Origin: Patiriisocius sp047730165
GTDB taxonomy: Bacteria > Bacteroidota > Bacteroidia > Flavobacteriales > Flavobacteriaceae
Reading direction: 5' to 3'
DNA: 64,000 nt
Assembly: GCF_047730165.1 (NCBI RefSeq)
Contig: NZ_CP159834.1
Span: 2,604,001 to 2,668,000, forward strand
Shown here: positions 8,771-17,739 of the stretch, piece by piece
Layout of the letters: the number at the start of each line of letters is the position of its first letter
Position numbering within the stretch: the stretch's first letter is position 1
Program-made: the position numbers and the translations under genes
The notes under the pieces: model-generated
Seen by the model: only the letters and a program-made list of their open reading frames with translations
The model's database searches: none
What the model was told of the DNA's origin: nothing

Positions 8771-10420
8771 ATGAAAAATTATTACGTGGCATTGGCTTGC
8801 CTTATCACGATTTCTACACACGCACAGGTTTCGCTCTTAGGCAAAATTGATAACAGCCCAGTGCGCCAACAGCAAATAATTGAGACGATTACAGCCTCGA
8901 TTTCTTATCAAGGATATGATGAAACACAAGCATTTTTTGGGCAAGGAGAATATGAAGTTTTCTTAGACAACACGACCGGAATTTTAGACAAACCTATTAT
9001 CATATTGGATGGTTTTGATCCAGGTGATAGCAGAGATATAAATGGATTATATAATAGTTTAGCATTCAATGGTCAGAATATGGCAGATATATTGCGGGAC
9101 GAAGGCTTTGATATTATAGTTCTTAATGCTCCTACCTATATCTCAGATGGTTTAGAAATAGATGGCGGCGGCGACTACATACAGCGTAATGCTATGGTTT
9201 TAGTAGCACTCATTGATTTATTAAATACTGAAAAAGTAGGTGACGAACCCCTTGTAGTACTTGGGCCAAGTATGGGTGGATTAATCGCTAGGTACGGCTT
9301 GTCGTATATGGAACAAAATAGTCTAAACGCAGATACACGCTTGTATATTTCGTTTGATTCTCCACACAAGGGAGCTAACGTGCCTATGAGTCTTCAATAT
9401 TTGATAAATTACCTTGCGTTTCAAAGTGATGACCCCTTAGCACAACAGGCCGTAGATCAATTACTAAACAGTGCCGCAGCAAAAGAAATGTTAGTAGACC
9501 ATTTAAATGCGCACTTACTTGCAGGATCAGATTTTGAACAAGACCCCGCCTTAGTACTACCTGCAGGCGCACCAGATTTTAGAGATCCTTTTCAAGCAGA
9601 GCTCGACGCTTTAGGCTTTCCTCAAAATGTTAGGAATGTAGCTATAGTTAACGGTAGTGGTTTAGGCATCACCATAGGCACACCTGGGATGCAAGTGGTA
9701 GATACTACGCTCGATTTAGGAAACAACCTCACTGGGGAAGTAGAATTACATTTTATGCCCCTAGCCACAGAAACTATAGAAGTGACAAGATTTGACACCT
9801 TCTTTTCTGGTTTTCCAGTGCAAACTTTTGATGCTATGGGAGCTGCTACTACTGCTACTGACGGGGTGGATAGTGCGCCCGGCGGAATTTCAAATATCTC
9901 TAATGCTTTAGGTGATGGAACAGGAAACCCTGTCATTGAAGATTTTATTATGGCATTACAACAGGATGAATTTTCTTTTATACCATTACTAAGTTCCTTA
10001 GCAATCGAAAATGAAGATAACTGGTACGCAGTGCCAGATTTAAGCAACTCCCCCTTCGTGAATAGCTATATTCCAGATGAGAATGAACCACACGTTTCAG
10101 TAAGCCAAGCAAGTGCGCAGTTTGCTTTAGATGAAATTAGAAATGGCTCGTTGAGCACCTCCAGTATTGCTTCAGAAAACACATTTAAACTCCTTAAAAA
10201 TCCTGTTAGAGATGTTATTACAGTTGGCATTAACCCACTTGTAAGTGTAGGTCCTATCAAAACCCAGTTGTTTTCTACAGAAGGAAAACTGTTGCACACG
10301 CAAGTCTTTAACACCAACGATTCACAAATCTTCTTACAAGCAAACATAGCATCAGGGATTTATATCCTTAGGGTTACTGATACGAAAGCTACAGTGAGCT
10401 TTAAGGTGATTGTCGAGTAA
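8771..10420 (+). CDS. Secreted alpha/beta hydrolase with T9SS sorting domain
   Basis: A 549-residue protein with signal peptide MKNYYVALACLITISTHAQ. The central part is an alpha/beta-hydrolase of the lipase/PGAP1-like type: an oxyanion strand region PIIILDGFDPGDSR, and the nucleophile elbow GPSMGG near base 9265 (serine in GxSxG), followed by LIARYGL. A conserved SFDSPHKGANVPM segment follows, as in lipases that expose a lid. The C-terminal 80 residues are a T9SS sorting domain (FKLLKNPVRDVITV ... GIYILRVTDTKATVSFKVIVE). Likely an exported esterase or lipase; substrate unknown. Confidence 0.87.
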   Translation: MKNYYVALACLITISTHAQVSLLGKIDNSPVRQQQIIETITASISYQGYDETQAFFGQGEYEVFLDNTTGILDKPIIILDGFDPGDSRDINGLYNSLAFNGQNMADILRDEGFDIIVLNAPTYISDGLEIDGGGDYIQRNAMVLVALIDLLNTEKVGDEPLVVLGPSMGGLIARYGLSYMEQNSLNADTRLYISFDSPHKGANVPMSLQYLINYLAFQSDDPLAQQAVDQLLNSAAAKEMLVDHLNAHLLAGSDFEQDPALVLPAGAPDFRDPFQAELDALGFPQNVRNVAIVNGSGLGITIGTPGMQVVDTTLDLGNNLTGEVELHFMPLATETIEVTRFDTFFSGFPVQTFDAMGAATTATDGVDSAPGGISNISNALGDGTGNPVIEDFIMALQQDEFSFIPLLSSLAIENEDNWYAVPDLSNSPFVNSYIPDENEPHVSVSQASAQFALDEIRNGSLSTSSIASENTFKLLKNPVRDVITVGINPLVSVGPIKTQLFSTEGKLLHTQVFNTNDSQIFLQANIASGIYILRVTDTKATVSFKVIVE

Positions 10421-10440
10421 GGTGACTTGTCCATATAAAA

Positions 10441-10485
10441 GAATAAAAAAATCCCAAGCTAATTTACATTAGATTGGGATTCTTA
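10441..10485 (-). terminator. dnaK terminator
   Basis: Inverted repeat AATCCCAA / TTGGGATT (10450-10457 and 10474-10481) with an inner CTAA/TTAG stem. On the minus strand it is followed by a run of seven T, so it mainly terminates dnaK. The plus-strand side lacks a T-run. It shares most of its stem sequence with the hairpin at 8014. Confidence 0.8.
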
Positions 10486-10520
10486 TTATTTAGAGCCGCA
10501 CACTAGGTGCAGCAGAAGTA

Positions 10521-12431
10521 TTACTTCACTTCTTCAAAATCTACATCTTCAACATCAGCATTTTCGCCTTCTGTTGCGCCTGCATCTGCTGTTGGTTCCG
10601 CGCCATCGGCGGGGCTTCCTTGGCCTTCTGCTTGTGCTTTGTACATTTCTTCACTAGCTGCTTTCCAAGCTTCGTTAATCTTATCAAGCGCTGGCGTGAT
10701 AGCATCTACGTTCTTAGTTTCATAAGCTGCTTTAAGTTCTACTAAAGCATCTTCAACTGGCTTCTTGTTATCGTCAGAAATCTTATCACCAAATTCTGTC
10801 AACTGCTTTTCTGTCTGGAAGATCATTCCATCCGCTTCGTTGATTTTATCTGCTGTTTCTTTCAACTTAGCATCAGAGTCTGCGTTTGCTGCAGCTTCTT
10901 GCTTCATTTTCTCGATTTCCTCTTCCGTCAATCCAGAAGAAGCTTCGATACGAATATCTTGTTTCTTTCCAGTTGCTTTATCTTCTGCACTTACTTTAAT
11001 GATCCCATTGGCATCAATATCAAAAGTAACTTCTATTTGAGGTACCCCACGCTGTGATGGTGGAATGTCACTTAAATGAAAACGACCAATCGTATTATTA
11101 TCGTTTGCCATAGGACGCTCCCCTTGCAATACGTGAATCTCTACAGAAGGCTGGTTGTCTGCTGCCGTTGAGAACACTTGACTTTTCTTAGTTGGTATCG
11201 TTGTGTTTGCTTCAATAAGTTTTGTCATTACGCTACCCATAGTCTCAATCCCTAAAGAAAGAGGAGTTACATCTAATAACAATACATCTTTTACATCACC
11301 TGTCAATACACCACCTTGTATTGCAGCACCTACCGCTACAACCTCATCTGGATTCACACCTTTACTTGGCGCTTTTCCAAAGAATTTCTCTACCGCTTCT
11401 TGCACTGCAGGAATACGAGTAGATCCACCTACAAGAATAACTTCGTCAATATCACTGTTTGTTAAACCTGCAGCTTTCATTGCAGTTTTACAAGGCTCTA
11501 TTGTTCTTTTAATTAAATCGTCAATCAATTGTTCAAACTTAGCACGTGTTAATGTTTTAACAAGGTGCTTAGGTCCACTAGCCGTTGCAGTAACATACGG
11601 TAAGTTGATTTCTGTTTGTGCAGAAGAAGATAATTCAATCTTCGCTTTTTCTGCCGCTTCTTTTAAACGTTGTAATGCCATTGGGTCTTTTCTAAGATCC
11701 ATGTCATTGTCTTTCTTAAAATCGTCAGCTAACCAGTTGATAATTTTTTGATCTACATCATCACCACCTAAGTGTGTATCACCATCTGTAGAAAGCACTT
11801 CAAATACACCATCTCCTAATTCAAGGATAGATACATCATGTGTTCCTCCACCAAAATCAAATACCACAATCTTCTGATCTGTATTTTTCTTGTCAAGACC
11901 ATATGCTAATGCCGCCGCTGTAGGCTCATTAATAATACGCTCCACTGTTAATCCAGCAATTTGTCCCGCTTCTTTCGTAGCTTGACGTTGGCTATCATTA
12001 AAGTAAGCAGGTACTGTAATTACTGCACGTGTTACTTCTTGTCCTAAATAATCCTCTGCTGTTTTCTTCATTTTTTGAAGAATCATTGCGCTCAATTCTT
12101 GTGGCGTATAAAGACGACCATCGATATCCACACGTGGTGTATCGTTATCTCCTTTTACTACCGTATAAGCAGCTCTTTCTGCTTCAAGAGAAGATTCAGA
12201 AAATTTATTTCCCATAAAACGTTTGATCGAAGCTACCGTTTTTGTTGGGTTTGTTACTGCCTGTCTTTTTGCAGGATCACCTATTTTAATTTCGCCGCCT
12301 TCTACAAAAGCGATCACAGAAGGTGTTGTTCTTTTACCCTCTGCATTAGGGATTACAGTTGGCTCACTTCCTTCCATCACCGAAACGCAGGAGTTGGTTG
12401 TACCTAAGTCAATTCCAATAATCTTACTCAT
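10521..12431 (-). CDS. dnaK: Chaperone protein DnaK (Hsp70)
   Basis: The 636-residue Hsp70 has the full-length family architecture: N-terminal ATPase (MSKIIGIDLGTTNSCVSV, phosphate loop FDFGGGTHDVSIL, and VGGSTRIPAVQ), the linker DVLLLDVTPLSLGIET, a substrate-binding beta domain (QPSVEIHVLQGERPMA) and a helical lid. It ends in an acidic tail (DVEDVDFEEVK) equivalent to the EEVD-like C-terminus of bacterial DnaK, which engages co-chaperones. It acts with DnaJ and GrpE in cytosolic folding. Neither dnaJ nor grpE is adjacent here, so it is a single-gene unit with its own terminator. I see no CIRCE element in the short leader. Confidence 0.98.
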   Translation of the reverse strand: MSKIIGIDLGTTNSCVSVMEGSEPTVIPNAEGKRTTPSVIAFVEGGEIKIGDPAKRQAVTNPTKTVASIKRFMGNKFSESSLEAERAAYTVVKGDNDTPRVDIDGRLYTPQELSAMILQKMKKTAEDYLGQEVTRAVITVPAYFNDSQRQATKEAGQIAGLTVERIINEPTAAALAYGLDKKNTDQKIVVFDFGGGTHDVSILELGDGVFEVLSTDGDTHLGGDDVDQKIINWLADDFKKDNDMDLRKDPMALQRLKEAAEKAKIELSSSAQTEINLPYVTATASGPKHLVKTLTRAKFEQLIDDLIKRTIEPCKTAMKAAGLTNSDIDEVILVGGSTRIPAVQEAVEKFFGKAPSKGVNPDEVVAVGAAIQGGVLTGDVKDVLLLDVTPLSLGIETMGSVMTKLIEANTTIPTKKSQVFSTAADNQPSVEIHVLQGERPMANDNNTIGRFHLSDIPPSQRGVPQIEVTFDIDANGIIKVSAEDKATGKKQDIRIEASSGLTEEEIEKMKQEAAANADSDAKLKETADKINEADGMIFQTEKQLTEFGDKISDDNKKPVEDALVELKAAYETKNVDAITPALDKINEAWKAASEEMYKAQAEGQGSPADGAEPTADAGATEGENADVEDVDFEEVK

Positions 12432-12937
12432 ATCTATTATAAATTTAAATTGTAATTCGTTTATCTGTACTTCGAAATATTATAAACCCGAAGACGGTTC
12501 ACATAAGACAACATTTGTGCCATTGGGAAGTGACTGACAACGTGACAGAGACGAGCAGACAGTAGGGGTTTGGAATGGCAGTATTTTCGTAATTAGTGAT
12601 TAGTGATTAGTGATTAGAATGAAATATAACACTCTAGTGCTCCTTGCCTTGCGTAGATATTTGCTAAATGAAACGAACTAGTGTAAAATTCTGTATAAGG
12701 GGGAGGTGGCTCCCTTGGGCTGATACTGAGTGGCTCCCAAGCGTAGCGTCTGCAGCAAGCTTCAACCCTAGTCAGAAATATTAATTGAGTCAAAACCCCA
12801 AAACTGCTCCACTACAGCAAGCCCAGCACATTTCCGAAGAAAAGCGGAATACTTCCCACACCACAGATCACTCGGACACACTGATAGACAGTAACTTATA
12901 AAACACTATATTTATAATCAACTTAAAACCAACCATT
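12432..12937. other. Intergenic gap upstream of dnaK
   Basis: 506 bases between divergent dnaK and the SnoaL-like gene. It contains a short tandem heptamer (12591-12617, see separate entry) and two TGGCTCCC direct repeats near 12706-12739. No ORF with coding character and no RNA gene was recognised. It should contain the dnaK promoter near 12440-12500. Confidence 0.5.
12591..12617. repeat. Tandem heptamer ATTAGTG
   Basis: Three and a half copies of ATTAGTG in tandem in non-coding DNA between dnaK and the next gene. This is a short simple-sequence tract that could vary by slippage. Confidence 0.85.
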
Positions 12938-13471
12938 ATGAAAACAGTAAAAACAACCATCTGCCTTTTAGTAGGTATGCTATGCCTTTCATTAACTACC
13001 TATGCTCAGGACAAACCAATCTCTGTAGACTTTGACGGCTACGATGCTAATATTGAAATAATTAAAGAATACACTAAAACTATGAATAGCGGTGATGCCG
13101 TTAAACTCTCCTCATTCTTCACTGACGATGCAATGATTATAGGATTAGGCGGTATAAGTGACACCATAAATAAAAAGCAACATCTCGAAATGTACACGGC
13201 AAATTTTGCTCAGAATACATATGATGTGAATGAAGGTGTTAACCTCTCCGTGCGAATAGGTGATGGCGCTCAAGTTCCGCCTGGAGATTACGGGTTTAGC
13301 TGGGGTACTGTTTCGAGTACGAGTAAATCGACTAAGAGAACAGCAATGACAAATTACCACGTTGTTACAGCTATAAATGAAGGTAAGATTGCTATGATGT
13401 GGTTTTATTATGACACTATGCCTTTTGTCTTAAGAGATGGAGCGACGATTACACCGCCTAAAAAGATGTAA
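12938..13471 (+). CDS. Secreted SnoaL/NTF2-like protein
   Basis: A 177-residue protein with a signal peptide (MKTVKTTICLLVGMLCLSLTTYAQ). The mature region follows the pattern of the SnoaL/DUF4440 NTF2-like fold: a first helix (IEIIKEYTKTMNSGD), a strand that includes FFTDDAMIIGLGG, then a beta-rich half ending VTAINEGKIAMMWFYYDTMPFVL. Such proteins are small barrels binding hydrophobic ligands, or non-catalytic. No catalytic pair can be assigned. It is monocistronic and followed by a terminator. Confidence 0.75.
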   Translation: MKTVKTTICLLVGMLCLSLTTYAQDKPISVDFDGYDANIEIIKEYTKTMNSGDAVKLSSFFTDDAMIIGLGGISDTINKKQHLEMYTANFAQNTYDVNEGVNLSVRIGDGAQVPPGDYGFSWGTVSSTSKSTKRTAMTNYHVVTAINEGKIAMMWFYYDTMPFVLRDGATITPPKKM

Positions 13472-13494
13472 TGCGTTTTTAAAATATTTTATAG

Positions 13495-13525
13495 CACTCC
13501 TTGGAAACAAGGGGTGTTTTTTTAA
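13495..13525 (+). terminator. Terminator after the SnoaL-like gene
   Basis: 9-bp stem CACTCCTTG / CAAGGGGTG with a GAAA tetraloop (13495-13516), followed by a run of eight T. Confidence 0.88.
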
Positions 13526-13684
13526 TTTATCTTTAAACTTCCTGCCAGTAAAGCGAGACACCTATTAAAAATATAACGGGCTCCTAGTATAAATAGGAAA
13601 GCTATTCAACTAAAACCTCATTCAAATACTGCTTCTAAGTACTCTCCCTAATTTCCCATACCTTTAAACCAAAAAGCATCCCTC

Positions 13685-14944
13685 TTGAACGCACGCAATA
13701 AAAAACCCTGGCACTATATTACACTCTTGATTCTAGCAGGCGAAGCTGTTTTCATACTGCCATTTGTGCTAGCCAGAGTATTTAGAGCCACGGTATTGGA
13801 TGTCTATAACATTACAAACACAGAAATCGGTTATTGTTTTTCTATCTATGGGCTAGTCGCCCTAGGCTCCTATTTAGTAGGTGGCCCACTTGCAGACCGC
13901 TTCCCTCCTCGCAAGCTAATGGGGATTGCCTTAATAATGACAGCCGCTGGGGGTTTAGTTTATGCAAATGACCCGTCACTAACAACACTTAAAATACTAT
14001 ACGGCTATTGGGGCTTTACAACCATCTTTTTATTTTGGGCAGGAATGATAAAGGCAACTCGTATTTGGGGCGGAAACGACAGTCAAGGAAAAGCATTTGG
14101 TTTTCTTGATGGCGGTCGGGGCTTAGTGGGGGCACTTTTTGGCTTGTTGGGTGTCTTTATTTTTTCTCTATTCGTTTCAGATGCTGCTGAAAATTTAGGA
14201 ACAACTAACAGCACAGAAGCCTTTAAATCTGTAGTGCTCGTTTCGTCAACTATTGTGGCTCTTATAGGTGTGATTGTATTCTTCTTCCTAAAGATAAAGA
14301 ATAGCAATGAAAAAGAAATACTAAAGGAAAAAATAACATTTCAGAATATTAAGGAAGTTTTACAATTGCGATCTGTTTGGCTCTTGATGATCATCATCCT
14401 TTGCGCATACGTAGGCTATAAAATCACAGATATCTTTTCATTATATGCAAAAGTTGTGATGGGCTACACAGAGGTGGAGGCAGCAAAAACGGGCACCTTC
14501 TTACTTTTTATCCGTCCCATTGTAGGTGTAGCAGTAGGTTTTCTTGCAGATCGCTCTAGAGCTTCCTTGTACCTATGCATAGGCTTTGCACTTTCTATTA
14601 TTGGTGCACTCTTTTTTGCTTCAGGATATATTGCGAGTAGTAATCCTTTATTTTTCACAACTATCATCATTACAGCCGTAGGGGTTTACGCCGCTCGAGT
14701 ACTCTACTTTGCTGTAATGAAAGAAGGAAGAATCCCATTAGCCGTAACAGGCACAGCCGTGGGTGTAATATCGTTTATAGGGTATACACCAGATATTTTT
14801 GCAGGACCAATGATTGGGTATTTCTTAGATGGATGGAAAGGAGAACAAGGCCACGCTTATTTGTTTTATGCTTTGGCGGGATTTTCTTTTTTGGGGTTAC
14901 TGGCCTCTATTCTCTATCATAACTTTTTTAGAAGTAAGACATAG
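13685..14944 (+). CDS. MFS transporter
   Basis: A 419-residue protein with about twelve hydrophobic segments and major-facilitator signatures. After TM2 it has GGPLADRFPPRKLMG (the loop 2-3 motif), and a related loop in the second half, GFLADRSRASLYL. The only start available downstream of an in-frame TAA at 13649 is the TTG at 13685 (MNARNKKPWHYITLL), so initiation at TTG is likely. It sits in the inner membrane. The substrate is not evident from sequence or from neighbours, which are unrelated. Confidence 0.88.
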   Translation: MNARNKKPWHYITLLILAGEAVFILPFVLARVFRATVLDVYNITNTEIGYCFSIYGLVALGSYLVGGPLADRFPPRKLMGIALIMTAAGGLVYANDPSLTTLKILYGYWGFTTIFLFWAGMIKATRIWGGNDSQGKAFGFLDGGRGLVGALFGLLGVFIFSLFVSDAAENLGTTNSTEAFKSVVLVSSTIVALIGVIVFFFLKIKNSNEKEILKEKITFQNIKEVLQLRSVWLLMIIILCAYVGYKITDIFSLYAKVVMGYTEVEAAKTGTFLLFIRPIVGVAVGFLADRSRASLYLCIGFALSIIGALFFASGYIASSNPLFFTTIIITAVGVYAARVLYFAVMKEGRIPLAVTGTAVGVISFIGYTPDIFAGPMIGYFLDGWKGEQGHAYLFYALAGFSFLGLLASILYHNFFRSKT

Positions 14945-15019
14945 GACTAATCTATTTTGTGCTCAAATAAGCTTTTAACAGTATGTTTACAATTCTTCCT
15001 TAATTGTTCCTATTCTGCA

Positions 15020-15050
15020 TTGGACAATCAAATAAAACATGATACATTTA
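15020..15050 (+). promoter_or_regulatory. Candidate promoter of spoT
   Basis: TTG (15020-15022), 20-base spacer, then TACATTTA (15043-15050), one base off the flavobacterial -7 consensus TAnnTTTG with the usual TTG -33 element. It lies just before the spoT ATG at 15055, which would give a very short leader. Confidence 0.4.
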
Positions 15051-15054
15051 TTCT

Positions 15055-17256
15055 ATGACTGAAGAAGCGCTAGAATTAGAAAAAAAGGCCATCGCTAAGG
15101 AGTATAAAAACTTACTTAAGATAAGCTATCGCACATTATCTTCTGCAGATAAAAAGTTGATACGCTCTGCCTTTGATGTTGCTGTAGATGCGCACAAAGA
15201 GCAACGTCGTAAAAGCGGCGAGGCTTATATTTTTCACCCTATTGCTGTGGCAAAAATAGTAGCTGCAGAGATTGGCCTGGACGCTACTTCTATCGCTTCT
15301 GCCCTATTACACGATGTTGTAGAAGACACCTCGTACACGCTTGCAGACTTAGAACAGCTTTTTGGAGAGACCGTAGCGCGCATCGTTGATGGACTTACTA
15401 AAATAGACAAGATGCCCTATGATGGTGATGTGTCTATGCAGGCAGAAAATTTTAGAAAAATGTTGCTCACCCTAAATGATGACGTACGGGTGATTATCAT
15501 AAAAATCGCAGACCGTTTGCATAATATGCAAACAATGGACTCAATGCCAGATTACAAGCAAGTAAAAATAGCTTCGGAAACACTATACATTTACGCACCA
15601 CTCGCTCATCGAATAGGGCTCTATAACATTAAAACGCAACTTGAAGACCTTGGTCTAAAATATACCGAACCTGAGGTGTACACAGATATCCTCAGTAAAA
15701 TTAAAGAAAGTAAAGAAGAACAAGATGCCTACATAGGCACCTTCTCAAAAACTATCAAAGACACATTAGATGCCGAAGGGCTTTCCTATGAGATTAAAGG
15801 AAGACCAAAATCTATTTTTTCTATACGGCGTAAAATGCAAGTGCAAACGGTGACTTTTGATGAAGTCTACGACAAGTTTGCAGTTCGTATTATTTATAAG
15901 AGTGAGCTTGCGAATGAAAAATTTCTCGCTTGGAAAATTTATTCAATAGTTACAGATCATTATAGACCAAATCCCGTGCGACTACGTGATTGGATTTCGT
16001 CCCCAAAGTCTACAGGCTATGAGGCCTTGCACATTACAGTTATGGGACCTAAAGGTAGATGGGTAGAAGTTCAAATACGTAGCGAACGTATGGACGAGAT
16101 CGCCGAAAAAGGCTTTGCTGCACATTTTAAATACAAGAACAAGAACAATGATGATGGAGGGCTTGATGCTTGGCTTAACAAACTACAAGACACACTAGAA
16201 AATCACGATATAAGTGCTATAGATTTTGTGAAAGACTTCAAACTCAATCTCTATGCAAAAGAAATTTATGCGTTTACTCCTAAGGGTGATTTGTACTCGC
16301 TACCAAAGGGAGCAACGGCTTTAGACTTTGCATTTCAGATTCATACCGAGGTTGGAATTCACACAAGAGGGACCAAAGTAAATGGAAAACTAGTGCCCTT
16401 GAGTCGCGAACTCATGAGCGGAGATCAAGTAGAGATTATTACGAGTGAAAATGCAAAGCCTACAAATAACTGGCTCAACTATGCCACAACAGGAAAAGCG
16501 ATTTCAAAAATTAAGAGTGCCCTAAATGCTGACAAAAAAGTCGTTGCCGCTGAGGGTAAAGAAGTCTTGATGCGTAAGCTTAAATCTTTAAAAATATCTC
16601 TAGACGAGAATACAACGAACCAATTAGTAAGTTTTTTCAAATTAAAAACGAGCTTAGATTTATTCTTTAGAGTGGGTTCTGGGATTATTGATAACAAGCA
16701 ATTAAAAGATTTTGCAGCTTCAAGAAGCAATGCATTGGTTAGTTTCTTTAAAAAAATAAGAAAACCTACTTCGCCTCCAGATATTCACAAAGAAGAGATT
16801 ACAGAAAAGTATGACCAGCTTGTATTTGGAAAAGAAGAGCAAAAATTAGATTATAAAATGTCTACTTGCTGTAATCCTATACCTGGTGATAATGTGTTTG
16901 GTTTTGTCACTATTAACGAGGGAATCAAAGTACATAAACAAAATTGCCCAAATGCAGTACAGCTGCAAAGCAACTATAATTACCGTATCATTCTTGCTAC
17001 TTGGATAGATTCTACCCAACGAGAATTTAGATCTGAGCTAAGTCTTACTGGGATTGATACCATAGGACTCGTTAATGAAGTGACAAGAGTAGTGTCTAAT
17101 AATCTGCTTATAGATATGAAGAGTGTTCACTTTGATAGTAATGACGGTGTTTTTACCGGAAAGATTGTGGTGGTTGTAAAAAACAAAAACATTCTTGATA
17201 ACTTGGTTCAAAACATTAAAAAAATAAACGGTATTGATAAAGTAACAAGGGTATAA
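15055..17256 (+). CDS. Bifunctional (p)ppGpp synthetase/hydrolase (SpoT/Rel)
   Basis: A 733-residue RSH-family stringent-response enzyme. It has an N-terminal HD hydrolase domain (HPIAVAKIVAAEIGLD ... ALLHDVVEDTSYT) and a RelA/SpoT synthetase domain (GRPKSIFSIRRKM at about 15796-15834, then PKSTGYEALHITV). A TGS domain follows (AFTPKGDLYSLPKGATALDF), then a helical region with a CCNPIPGD cysteine motif and a C-terminal ACT domain (FRSELSLTGIDTIGLVNEVT). The intact HD pocket suggests it can both make and degrade (p)ppGpp. It starts a run of plus-strand genes (fur-like, purA, OstA-like), a plausible operon linking growth control to purine synthesis. Confidence 0.95.
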   Translation: MTEEALELEKKAIAKEYKNLLKISYRTLSSADKKLIRSAFDVAVDAHKEQRRKSGEAYIFHPIAVAKIVAAEIGLDATSIASALLHDVVEDTSYTLADLEQLFGETVARIVDGLTKIDKMPYDGDVSMQAENFRKMLLTLNDDVRVIIIKIADRLHNMQTMDSMPDYKQVKIASETLYIYAPLAHRIGLYNIKTQLEDLGLKYTEPEVYTDILSKIKESKEEQDAYIGTFSKTIKDTLDAEGLSYEIKGRPKSIFSIRRKMQVQTVTFDEVYDKFAVRIIYKSELANEKFLAWKIYSIVTDHYRPNPVRLRDWISSPKSTGYEALHITVMGPKGRWVEVQIRSERMDEIAEKGFAAHFKYKNKNNDDGGLDAWLNKLQDTLENHDISAIDFVKDFKLNLYAKEIYAFTPKGDLYSLPKGATALDFAFQIHTEVGIHTRGTKVNGKLVPLSRELMSGDQVEIITSENAKPTNNWLNYATTGKAISKIKSALNADKKVVAAEGKEVLMRKLKSLKISLDENTTNQLVSFFKLKTSLDLFFRVGSGIIDNKQLKDFAASRSNALVSFFKKIRKPTSPPDIHKEEITEKYDQLVFGKEEQKLDYKMSTCCNPIPGDNVFGFVTINEGIKVHKQNCPNAVQLQSNYNYRIILATWIDSTQREFRSELSLTGIDTIGLVNEVTRVVSNNLLIDMKSVHFDSNDGVFTGKIVVVVKNKNILDNLVQNIKKINGIDKVTRV

Positions 17257-17262
17257 AAACCT

Positions 17263-17270
17263 TATTTTTG
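17263..17270 (+). promoter_or_regulatory. Candidate -7 box before the fur-like gene
   Basis: TATTTTTG matches TAnnTTTG and ends 10 bases before the ATG. No well-spaced TTG -33 element is seen, so the gene may also be read through from spoT. Confidence 0.3.
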
Positions 17271-17280
17271 ACCCTTCAAA

Positions 17281-17736
17281 ATGAGTACAAAAACAGCCCA
17301 TAAAAATCAGGATATTGTGAAGCAGGTTTTTACGGCTTTTCTCGAAGAGAACGGCCATAGAAAAACTCCAGAACGATATGCCATATTGCACGAGATCTAC
17401 AATCAAGTGGAACATTTTGATATAGAGTCACTCTATATTAATATGAAAAACAAAAACTACCGTGTAAGTCGGGCCACGCTTTATAACACCATAGAATTGC
17501 TACTTGACTGCAAGTTGGTTAGAAAACACCAGTTTGGTCAAAACCAAGCACATTTTGAAAAATCTTATTTTGATAAGCAGCACGATCACTTGATATTGAG
17601 CAATGGCGAGGTGATTGAATTTTGCGATCCGCGCATTCAGAATATTAAAAAGACCATAGAAGAAGTTTTTGATGTAGAGATTACAAATCACTCTCTTTAC
17701 TTCTACGGAAATAAAAAAAACACGACCAATACTTAA
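17281..17736 (+). CDS. Fur-family transcriptional regulator
   Basis: A 151-residue Fur-like protein with an N-terminal winged helix (ENGHRKTPERYAILHEIYN, then SRATLYNTIELLLDCKLVRKH) and a C-terminal dimerisation/metal domain (HDHLILSNGEVIEFCDPRI). The regulatory metal site is suggested by the HDH cluster, but the paired CxxC zinc motifs of classical Fur are absent: only isolated cysteines are present. This is a common condition in Bacteroidota Fur. It should repress iron-acquisition genes when metal-bound. It sits 24 bases after spoT and 3 bases before purA, so it is probably cotranscribed with purA. Confidence 0.9.
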   Translation: MSTKTAHKNQDIVKQVFTAFLEENGHRKTPERYAILHEIYNQVEHFDIESLYINMKNKNYRVSRATLYNTIELLLDCKLVRKHQFGQNQAHFEKSYFDKQHDHLILSNGEVIEFCDPRIQNIKKTIEEVFDVEITNHSLYFYGNKKNTTNT

Positions 17737-17739
17737 ATT

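Noticed and set aside
11203..11751. Long plus-strand ORF (182 codons) opposite dnaK
   Set aside because: Shadow of the highly conserved dnaK frame; its length reflects codon bias of the sense gene.
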